64,000 bases of DNA from Corynebacterium aurimucosum (GCF_030408555.1 NZ_CP047048.1:2170001-2234000), one strand, 5' to 3'. Positions 34,981 to 44,170 are shown, numbered from the stretch's first letter. Made by a program: numbers and translations. The notes: generated by a model from the letters alone, not told the origin.

Positions 34981-35020
34981 AGAGAGCCTTCCCAAGCTGC
35001 GGAAAGGCCCTCTTCATGTG
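34980..35020 (-). terminator. Terminator of the SPFH gene
   Basis: Minus strand GAGGGCCTTTCC, loop, GGAAGGCTCTC with one bulged base, then TTTTC. It lies 15-55 bp after the stop codon. Confidence 0.65.
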
Positions 35021-35033
35021 GTTTTGAATGTGC

Positions 35034-36233
35034 TTAGTTATTGCCCTTGTTGAGCTGATTGCGCAACTGATCAAAGTAGTCGCGCGCGCTCTGCGGCTGG
35101 TTATTGCCCTGCGGCGGGGCCGGGAAACCCGAGAACTGACCAAAGCCCTGGCCCTGCTGTGCGTTCTGTACGTGCTCCTGTGCTTGTTGCTGTGCGCGCT
35201 GCGCCTGCTCCATCATCTCAGCATCGCGGCGGGCACGCTCATCCCGCTCGCGGCGCTCCTGTTCCTCACGACGGCGACGCTCCGTGGCGGCATCCTCGCG
35301 GCTGTGCTTTGCTTCGCCGGCCGGCATCTTCGGCTTCGGGGCTTCGTTAATAGCGTTAGTGGACAGCAGCGTATCGCGCATACCGCCGAAGAGATCCTGC
35401 ATGCCGCCCGGGTTAGACGGCATGTACAGCACATTGGTGTGGGCGCGGTCGGCCACGTCCACCATGGCGTCAAGGTACTGGGAGACCAGCATGAGGGTCT
35501 CGGGGTTCTCCTGCACACCGGCAGCACGCAGCAACTCGTACTGCTGGGCAATACCTTCGACGATTTCCTTACGCTGGTCAGCCACACCGCGGCCCTGCAG
35601 CTTCTTGGCCTCGGCCGCACCTTCGGCTTCCTTGACCACACGGATCTTCTCAGCTTCTGCCTGCGCCACGGCAGCCTCGCGCTCACGCTGTGCGGCGTTA
35701 ATAGAGTTCATGGACTCGCGCACGCGGGCATCCGGGCGAATATCGGTAACGAGGGTGTTAACGAAGTTCCAGCCGTAGGCGGCCATGTTATCGCGCAGGG
35801 ACATCGCTACGTTGCGGGCGATGGTGTCCTTGGAAGAGAAAGAATCATCCAAGTTCATGTTCGCCACGGAGGAACGGACGTTGTCCTGGACATAGGCCAC
35901 GATCTGCTGCTCGTGGTTGGACAAGGTGTAGAAAGCCTGACGCTCGCTGCCCTGAACTACCTCGTACTGCACGGCAACGGGGATCTGGACGAAGACGTTG
36001 TCCTTGGTCTTGGTTTCCACCATGACATCGAGCTGACGGATCTGCAGGCTAATCTTGGCGCGCACGCGGTCGACATAAGGCACCTTGAAGTGCAAGCCCG
36101 CGTGAGCAACGCTCACGAACTTACCCATCCGCTCAATGATGGCGGCCTCCTTCGTCCGGACGATGAAGAAACCGTCGAAGGCAGTGGCAATAATAATGAG
36201 GAGAATCACGCCAATGACGATGAGACCGGCCAT
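35034..36233 (-). CDS. SPFH/Band 7 domain membrane protein (stomatin-like)
   Basis: 399 residues. A single N-terminal membrane helix (LIVIGVILLIIIATAFDGFFI) is followed by an SPFH domain (residues ~25-200; AAIIERMGKFVSVAHAGLHFKVPYVDRV, TKDNVFVQIPVAVQYEV), a long coiled coil (REREAAVAQAEAEKIRVVKEAEGAAEAKKLQGRG) and a Gln/Arg-rich low-complexity tail with RRREEQERRERDERARRDAE. Such proteins form membrane scaffolds and may tune proteases or microdomains. No NfeD partner gene is adjacent. Monocistronic. Confidence 0.9.
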   Translation of the reverse strand: MAGLIVIGVILLIIIATAFDGFFIVRTKEAAIIERMGKFVSVAHAGLHFKVPYVDRVRAKISLQIRQLDVMVETKTKDNVFVQIPVAVQYEVVQGSERQAFYTLSNHEQQIVAYVQDNVRSSVANMNLDDSFSSKDTIARNVAMSLRDNMAAYGWNFVNTLVTDIRPDARVRESMNSINAAQREREAAVAQAEAEKIRVVKEAEGAAEAKKLQGRGVADQRKEIVEGIAQQYELLRAAGVQENPETLMLVSQYLDAMVDVADRAHTNVLYMPSNPGGMQDLFGGMRDTLLSTNAINEAPKPKMPAGEAKHSREDAATERRRREEQERRERDERARRDAEMMEQAQRAQQQAQEHVQNAQQGQGFGQFSGFPAPPQGNNQPQSARDYFDQLRNQLNKGNN

Positions 36234-36318
36234 AGGCTTATCCTTTCTGCTCGGTTAAGGTTTTCCTAACCAGTGTGCCATACGGTGACCACCACCACAT
36301 CTCGAGAAAGAACATTCC

Positions 36319-36332
36319 CCGAGAGCTCTCGG
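36319..36332. terminator. Palindrome CCGAGAGCTCTCGG, possible terminator
   Basis: A perfect 14-bp palindrome 8 bp after the hydrolase stop codon (minus strand), followed on that strand by GGAATGTTCTTT. It may be a weak terminator, but the palindrome has no loop and the T run is poor. Confidence 0.35.
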
Positions 36333-36339
36333 AGCACTC

Positions 36340-37590
36340 TTATCGCTCATCAGCCGCGCGGAAGAGCTCGCCCAAAATCCCCGCGCCGTCCTCACCAATA
36401 CCGTTGTGCTGGAAGCGGTTGGTCACCACTGGGCGCAAGTCGCGGTAGGTCTCTCCTGTAGCCAGGGAGTCTTCGAAGGGCACGAAGATATCGTCCAAGT
36501 AGATGGCGGCGGAGGCGGTAACGGGTGCGGCGGCAAGTACGGCCGCATCATACGGAGAGCTTGCCCACTCGTGGGCGGCGAGCTCCTCGGCGGCCTGCTT
36601 GAAGGGGCGCAGCGCCGGATCCTCATCGAACTGCCAGGGGAAGATGTGCTCACCAGTGAGATAGGTACCATCCTCGGCGAACTCGGGGAACTCCTCACGC
36701 ATGCGGTGCGCAGCCCAGCCGGTGACGGCCTGGCCGCCGACGCCACCGTAGATAGATTCATGGATGGCCGCGTACAGCGGGCCAGCCTGGAAGCTCACGC
36801 GGCTTCCGACGTCGTTGAGGAAGTCCGAACGCAAGCGCTTCTCCCCACCCACGGTGCGGAAAGGTTCCTCCAGCAGGTAGCCCAAAGAATCGAAGCCAGT
36901 GCCGCGCCCCAACTCAATTCCGATAGTGCGGAAGCGGCGCGCAGACAGGCGCTCCCCTGTCGGAAGTAGCTCCTCCGAGTTGTCTAGGTGGTGGAGGATT
37001 TCCTCGACGCGCGCTTTAGCCCACGGGAACTGGGCATAGAAACGCTCGTGACGCACCTTGAGCTTGGCAAAAGTCGTGCGGTAGAGATCATCTGCACCCT
37101 TGGCCAGGGTAGGAAGGCCACCTGTGAGGAAGGCTCGGCCGATAGACTCCGGGAACATCGAAGCATAGGCCGTGATGATGAAGCCGCCGAAGGACTGACC
37201 AAAGAGATCCCAGGACTCCTCCCCCAGGTGCTCACGCAGGTGTTCGGCATCGCGCACGATGTTTTCCTGGCGCAGTTGGGCCAAGCGCTGTGCGGTGCGG
37301 TCCTCGGCAGGACTCAGCTCATCAATGCGGTGGCTGCGACCCGTGCCGCGCTGGTCCGTGAGGATCCAGCGGTAGCGCTCCAAGCCCTTCCCGATGAGTC
37401 CGGAAGCACCCGTCGGCCTTGGCGCGGGAAAACCCGGCCCGCCCTGGTTATAGAGCAGCGCTGGGTAATTCTCACCGCCGGGCGGGATGATTTCCCGGGC
37501 GTAGAGCTCGAACTCCCCCGCGGCGGGATTGTCATAGTCCCAGGGGACGGTGATGGTGTGTTCCTTGATGGTGTGGCCGAAGCGTTTCAT
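36340..37590 (-). CDS. Alpha/beta hydrolase, prolyl aminopeptidase-like
   Basis: 416 residues. An alpha/beta-hydrolase core has the oxyanion region LLYNQGGPGFPAPRP, LTDQRGTGRSHRID, nucleophile elbow GQSFGGFIITAY (GxSxG), a lid domain, and a late catalytic region YLDDIFVPFEDSLATG. The N-terminal PWDY(x)NP(x)...YAREI layout is typical of actinobacterial proline iminopeptidases. ATG 37590 was chosen because it follows the pflA stop by 4 nt; the longer frame to 37785 shadows pflA. Its place at the end of the pfl operon has no obvious functional reason. Confidence 0.85.
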   Translation of the reverse strand: MKRFGHTIKEHTITVPWDYDNPAAGEFELYAREIIPPGGENYPALLYNQGGPGFPAPRPTGASGLIGKGLERYRWILTDQRGTGRSHRIDELSPAEDRTAQRLAQLRQENIVRDAEHLREHLGEESWDLFGQSFGGFIITAYASMFPESIGRAFLTGGLPTLAKGADDLYRTTFAKLKVRHERFYAQFPWAKARVEEILHHLDNSEELLPTGERLSARRFRTIGIELGRGTGFDSLGYLLEEPFRTVGGEKRLRSDFLNDVGSRVSFQAGPLYAAIHESIYGGVGGQAVTGWAAHRMREEFPEFAEDGTYLTGEHIFPWQFDEDPALRPFKQAAEELAAHEWASSPYDAAVLAAAPVTASAAIYLDDIFVPFEDSLATGETYRDLRPVVTNRFQHNGIGEDGAGILGELFRAADER

Positions 37591-37594
37591 GCTT

Positions 37595-38464
37595 CTAGTA
37601 GACCACGAAACCCTCCTCGCGGAACGCATCGCGGATAGATTCAACATCTTCCGGTTTCGGCGGCTTGGTGTCCTCGAGAGTGTAGGGATAGCCCAACTCG
37701 CGCCACTTGTCCGCGCCCATGTTGTGGAAAGGCAGGACCTCGACGCGCTCGACGTTGCTCTTCCAGCGGGAGACAATCTTGACAACGTTGGCGACGTTTT
37801 CTGGGGAGTCTGTCAGGCCAGGGACGACCACGAAGCGAATCCACACCGGCTTGCCCATCTCATTGAGACGGTCACCGAAGTCGATCGTGGGTTGCAACTC
37901 GCGGCGAGTGACTTCCTTGTAGGTCTCCTCGTCACCAGCCTTGACGTCCAAGAGAACCAGGTCGATGTTGTCCATGTCCTCATCGCGCACGCGTGAGCCT
38001 AGGTATCCCGACGTGTCAATCGTCGTATGAATACCGGCGTCATGGACCTCTTTGAGCAGGCGCCGGGTGAAGGCGATTTGGAACAGCGCCTCGCCACCCG
38101 ACAAAGTCAGACCACCTCCTGAAGCCTTGAAGACGGGCTTATAACGCTTGACGCGCTTGACCACATCCTCGATGCGCTCCAAGGTGCCAACCTTCATCTC
38201 CATGGTGTCAGGGTTGTGGCAATACTGGCAGCGCAACGGGCAGCCCGACATGAACATGGTCATGCGGGTTCCGGGGCCATCAACAGCCGTAACCAGCTCC
38301 CAAGAATGCACGAGCGCGACATCGCCGGAGCGGCGGGCCTGCATCAGCTCCGAGCGGGTAAAACCGTCGAGGTCGTTGTCCGTTCCTAAACCGGCGGCGG
38401 CGCCGCGCACCTTCTCCCCTTCTTCAGGAGAAAGACGCACGACGCCGGTAATGCCATCTGCCAT
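37595..38464 (-). CDS. pflA: Pyruvate formate-lyase activating enzyme
   Basis: A 289-residue radical SAM enzyme that installs the glycyl radical on pyruvate formate-lyase. The cluster motif CPLRCQYCHNP has Cys75, Cys79 and Cys82; VDGPGTR precedes it as in PflA, and GGGLTLSGGEALFQ follows. The N-terminus is ~43 residues longer than E. coli PflA; an internal ATG (QARRSGDVALVHS) would match the E. coli length. It starts at the base next to the stop of the glycyl-radical-domain gene, so the pfl genes form one operon. It requires low oxygen to work. Confidence 0.95.
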   Translation of the reverse strand: MADGITGVVRLSPEEGEKVRGAAAGLGTDNDLDGFTRSELMQARRSGDVALVHSWELVTAVDGPGTRMTMFMSGCPLRCQYCHNPDTMEMKVGTLERIEDVVKRVKRYKPVFKASGGGLTLSGGEALFQIAFTRRLLKEVHDAGIHTTIDTSGYLGSRVRDEDMDNIDLVLLDVKAGDEETYKEVTRRELQPTIDFGDRLNEMGKPVWIRFVVVPGLTDSPENVANVVKIVSRWKSNVERVEVLPFHNMGADKWRELGYPYTLEDTKPPKPEDVESIRDAFREEGFVVY

Positions 38465-38716
38465 TTAGGAACCCTGGTGGAAGGTGCGGGAGATAACGTC
38501 CAGCTGCTGCTCGCGTGTGAGCTTCACAAAGTTCACCGCGTAGCCGGAAACGCGGACCGTGAGGTTCGGGTACTTCTCCGGGTGCTCAACGGCGTCCTCC
38601 AAGGTGGACTTGTCCAGGACGTTGATGTTGGCGTGGTAGAGGCCCGAGTCCATGTTGTTGGCGGTGCGGTTGGCCTTCATGGTGGCGAGGCGCTCGTCAA
38701 AAGTTGGGGTTGCCAT
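38465..38716 (-). CDS. grcA: Stand-alone glycyl-radical domain of pyruvate formate-lyase (GrcA-like)
   Basis: An 83-residue protein equal to the C-terminal glycyl-radical domain of PFL. The motif [10 protein letters not shown] carries the radical-bearing Gly58 and is followed by [17 protein letters not shown]. Residues 28-83 align with the last ~58 residues of full-length PflB, while the first ~22 ([19 protein letters not shown]) are extra. AAGGAG lies 8 nt before the ATG, and 35 bp separates it from the large-subunit stop. Because the adjacent pflB lacks this domain, the two must assemble to give active enzyme. It resembles E. coli YfiD/GrcA in function but is an obligate rather than a spare part here. 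Confidence 0.9.
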   Translation of the reverse strand: MATPTFDERLATMKANRTANNMDSGLYHANINVLDKSTLEDAVEHPEKYPNLTVRVSGYAVNFVKLTREQQLDVISRTFHQGS

Positions 38717-38751
38717 GATGTGTTCTCCTTGGGAAGTGGTGTGGAAGTGGT

Positions 38752-40845
38752 CTATTCGGAATCCATGATGAAGCCGGCGTCGAGGACGCCCACCAGGTTG
38801 GTGATGCGCTCCTCCGGGGTGCGGCCCAATCCGGATGGGGTGATGGTGTTGGTCAGTGAGATGCCATCGAGGGCATCCTTGTAGTCCAACTTGCCCACCG
38901 ACAGCATGGAGGCAACCATGCCGTGGTTATCCGCGCCGTTCTCCGGGTTAGCGCCTGGGGCGAACGGGGTACCTGCCTCGTGGCCGGACGGGAAGGAACC
39001 AGTTGCCTTGCCGTAGACCACGTTGGAGGTAATGGTCAGCACCGACTGGGTCGGAATGGCGTTGCGGTACATCGGGATGGCCTTAATCTTCGCCATGACG
39101 GTGTGGACGATGGTGGCGGCGATATCATCGGCGCGGTCATCATCGTTGCCGTAGAAGGGGAAGTCACCTTCCGTCTTGTAGTCCACGATGAGGCCGGTCT
39201 CATCGCGCACCGGGTAGACCTTGGCGTACTTAATGGCGGAAAGCGAGTCAGCCACGATGGACAGGCCGGCGATACCGCAGCCCATGGAGCGCACGATATC
39301 GGAATCGTGCAGCGCCATCTCAATGGACTCGTAAGCGTACTTGTCGTGGCAGTAGTGGATGATGTTCAGGGCCTCAACGTAGGTGCCGACGACCCAGTCC
39401 AGCATCTCCTCGTACTTCTGCCAGACCTCGTCAAAGTCGAGCGGGCCATCACCCTGGATAGGCTCGTAGCCATCCACAACCTGCTTGCCGCTGACCTCGT
39501 CGCGACCGCCGTTGATGGCGTAAAGCAGGGCCTTGGCGGCGTTCACGCGGGCACCGAAGAACTGCATTTGCTTGCCGACGGCCATCGGGGACACGCAGCA
39601 CGCAATCGCGGCGTCATCGCCCCACTGGTCACGAATCTGCTTATCGGACTCGTACTGGATGGAGGAGGTCTCAATCGAGATGTGGGCGCAGAATTCCTTG
39701 TAGCCCGCCGGCAGCTGCGGATCCCAGAAGATGGTGATGTTCGGCTCCGGTGATGGGCCCAGATTAATCAGGGTCTGCAGCAGGCGGAAGGAGGTCTTGG
39801 TGACCTGGTGGCGGCCATCCGTACCGAAGCCTGCATCGGTCCAGGTTGCCCAGTACGGGTCACCGGAGAAGATCTGGTCATAGTCCTCGGTACGCAGGAA
39901 GCGCACGATGCGCAGTTTGAGAACCAGCTGGTCGATGATCTCTTGGGCATCTTCCTCAGTGAGGATGCCTGCGGCGAAATCACGCTCAAAGTAGCAGTCG
40001 AAGAAGGCGGAAAGGCGGCCGATGGACATCGCTGCACCGTCTTGGGACTTGATGGAGGCCAAGTAGCCAAAGTAAGTCCACTGCACTGCTTCGTGGGCAG
40101 TCTTCGCCGGCTTCGAGATATCGAAGCCATAAGACTCAGCCATGATCTTGAGCTTCTTCAGGGCCTTGATCTGCTCGGCGTGCTCCTCACGGTAGCGGGC
40201 CCAGTGCTCGGAGAAACCGAGGTCTCCCACCGCGCTCTTGGATGCTTCCTTCTCGGCGATGAGGTAGTCCACGCCATAGAGAGCCACGCGGCGGTAGTCA
40301 CCGATGATGCGGCCGCGGCCATAAGCATCCGGCAGGCCGGTGATGATGTGGGAGGAACGCGCTGCGCGGATGCGCGGGGTATAGATATCGAAGACCGCAT
40401 CGTTGTGGGTCTTGCGGTAACGCGTGAAGATCTTCTCGATCTCCGGATCGGTTTCCTTGCCGGCTTCCTTAATGGCCTGCTTGACCATGCGCCATCCACC
40501 ATTGGGCATCATGGCGCGCTTGAGCGGAGTATCCGTCTGCAGACCGACGATGACATCATCATCCTCGGAGATATACCCAGCCGGGAAAGCATCGATATCA
40601 CTCGGGGTGTGGGTATCCACATCGAAGATGCGCTTCTGGCGCTCGACGGAAAGATAGTTCTTCTCCAAATGATCCCACACGCGCTGCGTCTTCTCGGTGG
40701 GCCCAGCGAGGAAGGAAGAGTCCCCGTCATAGGGGGTGTAGTTTCGCTGGATAAAATCACGAACGTCAATGTTTTCAGTCCACGGGCCGGGCTCAAAGCC
40801 CTTCCATGCCTCGAACTGCACAGACTGTTCCGTTGCGGTGGTCAC
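38752..40845 (-). CDS. pflB: Pyruvate formate-lyase large subunit lacking the glycyl-radical domain
   Basis: 697 residues covering the PFL barrel that converts pyruvate and CoA to acetyl-CoA and formate. The catalytic Cys pair is present ([20 protein letters not shown], near residues 414-415), along with [16 protein letters not shown], and [20 protein letters not shown] near the end. It stops at [16 protein letters not shown], ~60 residues before a normal PFL would end, so it has no glycyl-radical loop. The GTG start was chosen because AAGGGAG lies 7 nt upstream; an ATG 18 nt earlier is possible. Order: pflB, radical domain, pflA, hydrolase. Confidence 0.95.
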   Translation of the reverse strand: MTTATEQSVQFEAWKGFEPGPWTENIDVRDFIQRNYTPYDGDSSFLAGPTEKTQRVWDHLEKNYLSVERQKRIFDVDTHTPSDIDAFPAGYISEDDDVIVGLQTDTPLKRAMMPNGGWRMVKQAIKEAGKETDPEIEKIFTRYRKTHNDAVFDIYTPRIRAARSSHIITGLPDAYGRGRIIGDYRRVALYGVDYLIAEKEASKSAVGDLGFSEHWARYREEHAEQIKALKKLKIMAESYGFDISKPAKTAHEAVQWTYFGYLASIKSQDGAAMSIGRLSAFFDCYFERDFAAGILTEEDAQEIIDQLVLKLRIVRFLRTEDYDQIFSGDPYWATWTDAGFGTDGRHQVTKTSFRLLQTLINLGPSPEPNITIFWDPQLPAGYKEFCAHISIETSSIQYESDKQIRDQWGDDAAIACCVSPMAVGKQMQFFGARVNAAKALLYAINGGRDEVSGKQVVDGYEPIQGDGPLDFDEVWQKYEEMLDWVVGTYVEALNIIHYCHDKYAYESIEMALHDSDIVRSMGCGIAGLSIVADSLSAIKYAKVYPVRDETGLIVDYKTEGDFPFYGNDDDRADDIAATIVHTVMAKIKAIPMYRNAIPTQSVLTITSNVVYGKATGSFPSGHEAGTPFAPGANPENGADNHGMVASMLSVGKLDYKDALDGISLTNTITPSGLGRTPEERITNLVGVLDAGFIMDSE

Positions 40846-41218
40846 TATATTGACTCCCTTCATAGTTCACACGACGCGTAAACACTTAGTCGCAGAAGGG
40901 TTGTAGGTGACTTCGGCTCACGGGCAATTCGGTCAACACGTATCGTCACCGAACCCCTCTCTGTAGCCCATAGTAGGGGGACAAACGCATAACCTCACAT
41001 CGGCACATGCGTGCCCCGCGCCACCGAACGGGCTGGTTTTAGCACCACACAGGTCAGCTCTCTCATAGGTAACGGCCGTACGGTTGGATGCGGGGGTAAA
41101 TCACCCCCTGACGTGGCCTTTCCCACACCTTTCGGGCGAGTTCTTGGTGCCTGTCCGCGCCGCACTCTATTGTTATGCGCAGTATCCTCATCTCGCCCTT
41201 CAGCAAGGAGCTCTTTGC
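40846..41218. other. 373-bp divergent intergenic region, pflB and NCS2 permease
   Basis: No gene is visible. It must hold both promoters. It contains an 8-bp palindrome CCGTACGG (41076-41083), an inverted repeat GGGGGT-AAATC-ACCCCC (41092-41108), and near the permease TTATGC-like -10 sequence. I could not assign any of these to a known regulator or riboswitch class. Confidence 0.5.
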
Positions 41219-43141
41219 GTGTCTCACACCGCCGCTACCGCTAGCCCTGCCACTGCCCCAACCCACCCCGTTGATGTGGTCCCGCCGGCGCCCAAGCTGG
41301 CGGCACTCGGACTCCAGCACGTTCTCGCTTTCTATGCCGGCGCGGTCATCGTGCCACTGCTTATCGCTGGTTCCTTGGGCCTCGATGAGGCCACCACGAT
41401 TCACCTCATCAATGCAGACCTGTTGACCTGTGGTCTGGCGACGTTGATCCAGGCGGTGGGCGTCGGCAAGCACATCGGTGTCCGCCTTCCCATCATCCAG
41501 GGTGTGACCACCACGGCGGTAAGCCCGATCATTGCCATCGGCATGAGCGCTGGCGACCAGCCGCTGCCGACGATTTATGGCGCGATTATTGCTGCCGGTA
41601 TCTTTACTTTCTTTGCTGCGCCGGTCTTTGGACGCGTGCTCAAGTACTTCCCCCCAATTGTCACCGGCACCGTGCTTCTGGTGATGGGCACGTCGCTGCT
41701 GGCGGTCTCAGCAAATGACTTTGTCAATTACGCGGACGGGGTTCCGGCCGCACGCGATCTGCTCTATGGCTTCGGCACGCTCACCATCATTATCATCGTG
41801 CAGCGTTTCTTCCGCGGCTTCCTGGGTACTCTGTCTGTGCTGCTTGGTTTGGTCATCGGTACTGGCGTGGCCTTCGCACTGGGCGATACGTCCTTTGACG
41901 GCGTGCGTAAAGCCGATGCCATCGGTATGACAACACCTTTCTACTTCGGTATGCCGAAGTTCGACATCATGGCGATTCTTTCCCTCATCATCGTCATGAT
42001 CATCACCATGGTGGAAACCACCGGCGATGTCTTCGCCACCGGTGAGATTGTGAAGAAGCGCATCAAGCGCGATGACGTGGTGCGCGCCATTCGCGCCGAT
42101 GGTCTCTCCACCACCCTTGGTGGCGTGATGAACTCCTTCCCCTACACCTGCTTCGCGCAGAACGTCGGCTTGGTTCGCCTGACTGGTGTGAAATCCCGCT
42201 GGGTAGCCGTGTCCGCAGCGGGCTTCATGATCATTCTGGGCCTGCTGCCCAAGGCCGCAGCTGTTGTGGCGGCTATTCCCTCCCCGGTGCTCGGCGGCGC
42301 CTCCCTCGCATTGTTTGCCAACGTTGCGTGGGCGGGCCTGCAGACCATTGCGAAGGAAGACATTACTGATGGCCGCAACGCCGCCATCGTTACCACCGCG
42401 CTGGGACTGGCCATGCTCGTTACCTTCAAGCCGGACGTGGCCACCGCCTTCCCGGAGTGGGCGCAGATCTTTGTCTCCTCCGGAATGTCCATCGGCGCTA
42501 TCACGGCGATTTTGCTCAACTTGCTGTTCTTCCACGTCGGCTCGCAGTCTGGCGATGATGTCAGCCGTCTCGACGGCGCCGGCGTCTCGCTCAAGGAGCT
42601 CAACGACATGGACCGCGACAGCTTCGTCAGTGCGCTGCGCCCGCTCTTCAACAACGAAACCTGGCCGCTCGAAGCTGCCTGGGAGCTGCGCCCCTTCCAA
42701 GATGTCAGCCAGCTGCGCGAAGCAATCCAGGTCACGGTCCTCACTGCCCCCGGCGAGCAGCGCCGTGCCCTGATCCACGACTACCCCGCGATGGATGAGC
42801 TACTGCTTGCCGATTCCGACACCGCCGCCACTATCTCTGCTGACCGCGGTTCCTTGGCTCTGGATGACCTCGACGACGTTCAGACACAGCAGCTTATCGA
42901 CGTCTCACAGGCCTACCGCGAACGCTTCGACATGCCATTTGTGGCGTACCTAGACACCAATGACTCGGCCGATCGCGTCATCGATGCGGGCGTGCGCCGC
43001 TTGTCCAACTCGGATGAGCTGGAACAGCGCGTGGTCTTGAGCGAAATCATCGAGATTGCCAATGACCGCTTCGATATCCTCCTTGCGGACGCTAACCCGG
43101 TGCGGGCTTATTGGGACCGCAAGTTCACGGAGGTGGAATGA
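41219..43141 (+). CDS. NCS2 nucleobase permease fused to an OHCU-decarboxylase-like domain
   Basis: 640 residues from a GTG with AAGGAG 8 nt upstream. Residues ~25-455 form an NCS2 (uracil-xanthine/urate) permease: GLQHVLAFYAGAVIVPLLIAG, QGVTTTAVSPIIAIG, TTGDVFATGEIVKKRI and FPYTCFAQNVGLVRLTGV-type motifs with 12-14 helices. Residues ~475-640 resemble OHCU decarboxylase, the last enzyme of urate-to-allantoin conversion (LFNNETWPLEAAWELRPF, YRERFDMPFVAYL, LSEIIEIANDRFDIL). At the catalytic AHPDL position the sequence is DYPAM, and the EQ pair reads DR, so activity is doubtful. Urate or xanthine import is the likely role. Confidence 0.85.
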   Translation: MSHTAATASPATAPTHPVDVVPPAPKLAALGLQHVLAFYAGAVIVPLLIAGSLGLDEATTIHLINADLLTCGLATLIQAVGVGKHIGVRLPIIQGVTTTAVSPIIAIGMSAGDQPLPTIYGAIIAAGIFTFFAAPVFGRVLKYFPPIVTGTVLLVMGTSLLAVSANDFVNYADGVPAARDLLYGFGTLTIIIIVQRFFRGFLGTLSVLLGLVIGTGVAFALGDTSFDGVRKADAIGMTTPFYFGMPKFDIMAILSLIIVMIITMVETTGDVFATGEIVKKRIKRDDVVRAIRADGLSTTLGGVMNSFPYTCFAQNVGLVRLTGVKSRWVAVSAAGFMIILGLLPKAAAVVAAIPSPVLGGASLALFANVAWAGLQTIAKEDITDGRNAAIVTTALGLAMLVTFKPDVATAFPEWAQIFVSSGMSIGAITAILLNLLFFHVGSQSGDDVSRLDGAGVSLKELNDMDRDSFVSALRPLFNNETWPLEAAWELRPFQDVSQLREAIQVTVLTAPGEQRRALIHDYPAMDELLLADSDTAATISADRGSLALDDLDDVQTQQLIDVSQAYRERFDMPFVAYLDTNDSADRVIDAGVRRLSNSDELEQRVVLSEIIEIANDRFDILLADANPVRAYWDRKFTEVE

Positions 43142-43177
43142 ACGTAGTTCATTCCACGTAGATGTAGTTCATTCCAC
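43133..43177 (+). terminator. Hairpin over the permease stop codon, with a duplicated arm
   Basis: GTGGAATGAAC-GTA-GTTCATTCCAC is a perfect 11-bp stem that includes the TGA stop. The right arm GTTCATTCCAC is repeated 20 bp later (43167-43177), giving two alternative pairings. No clear T run follows, so it may act as a terminator, an mRNA stabiliser or a recoding-like element. Confidence 0.5.
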
Positions 43178-43201
43178 GAAAGAGGGCACTCAGAGTGAGG
43201 A

Positions 43202-43807
43202 TTAGCTGAACTCCATGGTGACCTGGGCCTCAGGATCTACTCCGCGAATGATGCCTTCATAAAAGCTGCGGGCTTGGTCCTGCAGGAGCTCGCGGTTGTC
43301 GTTGATGTCCTTGCGCTTCTTATCGGCGCTGAGGACATCTGACACTGTCGAGGCGGCGTCGAGTGGCTGGGTGGTCCAGCTGAGCACGCCGTTATCTTCC
43401 ACTGCGGTCTTAAACTCTTCATCGGTATGCCCGATAAAAATGAAGTCCGGGATATGGACCGTGTAGGCATGCTCGCCGGTCTCAGTGACGCGCACATCCT
43501 TGCCTTCGATACCGAGCTTGGCTTTGTAGGAATACTGCACAAATTGGGTGCGGTCGGTCCACGGGACGCGTACACCAAATACTTCGCCGACAGAGGATTT
43601 CTCCGCCAGCCCCTGGATACCCAGGCTGAGCAACACCACTTGCTCTTCACGTTCGACTGCGTTGACCACCTGAGTATTAGTGGACTGAACTGGGGCGCTA
43701 TAAATCTCGTTCGGCTGGCGTACGGCATACACACCCAAGCCAGCGCAAGCGAGTGAAAGAAGCACCACAATCGCGATAAGTGTGGTGCTCAGTTTGCGGC
43801 TCGTCAT
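43202..43807 (-). CDS. DUF4230-like membrane-anchored protein
   Basis: 201 residues. An N-terminal signal anchor (LSTTLIAIVVLLSLACAGLGVYAV) precedes an extracytoplasmic domain with VVNAVEREEQVVLLSLGIQGL, YSYKAKLGIEGKDVRVTETGEHAYTVHIPDF and a helical end DQARSFYEGIIRGVDPEAQVTMEF. The strand-helix layout fits DUF4230 proteins; the function is unknown. It is 6 nt upstream-side of the DUF3817 gene and probably in one unit with it. Confidence 0.7.
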   Translation of the reverse strand: MTSRKLSTTLIAIVVLLSLACAGLGVYAVRQPNEIYSAPVQSTNTQVVNAVEREEQVVLLSLGIQGLAEKSSVGEVFGVRVPWTDRTQFVQYSYKAKLGIEGKDVRVTETGEHAYTVHIPDFIFIGHTDEEFKTAVEDNGVLSWTTQPLDAASTVSDVLSADKKRKDINDNRELLQDQARSFYEGIIRGVDPEAQVTMEFS

Positions 43808-43813
43808 ACCTAC

Positions 43814-44170
43814 CTACAGCTGGAACTGCTGAATAACTTCAGTGCGGCGCTTGTGCTCCATCCAGAAGGACAGGAATGGAACAACGCCGGCAAGCGCCGT
43901 GGTGAAAAGCTTGCTTACCGGCCACATGGCACGCGGACCGAGGACCAGGATGGACACGAGGTAGACCATGTAGGCCACGCCGTGTGCTTGGGCGATGAGC
44001 GTGGCCCAGGATGGCATCTCCATCCCCACGCCGTATTGCAGAATCATGCGCGCAACAAGAATGAGAAGAAAAATACCGGTGATAGTGGCGGCAATGGAAA
44101 AGAACTTCAGCGGGCCACGGATACGCGCCTGGCGGTCAGGATGGACAGCGTTGTTGACTGAGTTGCTCAT
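43814..44170 (-). CDS. DUF3817 domain membrane protein
   Basis: 118 residues with three to four helices. DUF3817 features are KFFSIAATITGIFLLILVARMILQYG, WATLIAQAHGVAYMVYLVSILVLGPRAMW and TTALAGVVPFLSFWMEHKRR. It is the counterpart of a small membrane protein that lies beside rdgB in mycobacteria (Rv1342c, from memory). Its start overlaps the stop of the upstream membrane-protein gene by 1 nt. Function unknown. Confidence 0.88.
   Translation of the reverse strand: MSNSVNNAVHPDRQARIRGPLKFFSIAATITGIFLLILVARMILQYGVGMEMPSWATLIAQAHGVAYMVYLVSILVLGPRAMWPVSKLFTTALAGVVPFLSFWMEHKRRTEVIQQFQL

Noticed and set aside
38717..38751. Split pfl as a frameshift or sequencing error
   Set aside because: The intergenic 35 bp holds a good AAGGAG site, the small ORF has its own ATG and ~22 non-PFL residues, and a single indel would not restore a normal PFL joint.
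40907..40921. GlxR/CRP-like site GTGACTTCGGCTCAC upstream of pflB
   Set aside because: The half-sites are 7 bp apart, not the 6 required by the TGTGA-N6-TCACA consensus.
41076..41108. Riboswitch upstream of the NCS2 permease
   Set aside because: A palindrome and a short GC inverted repeat exist, but I see none of the conserved cores of purine, PreQ1 or xanthine riboswitches.
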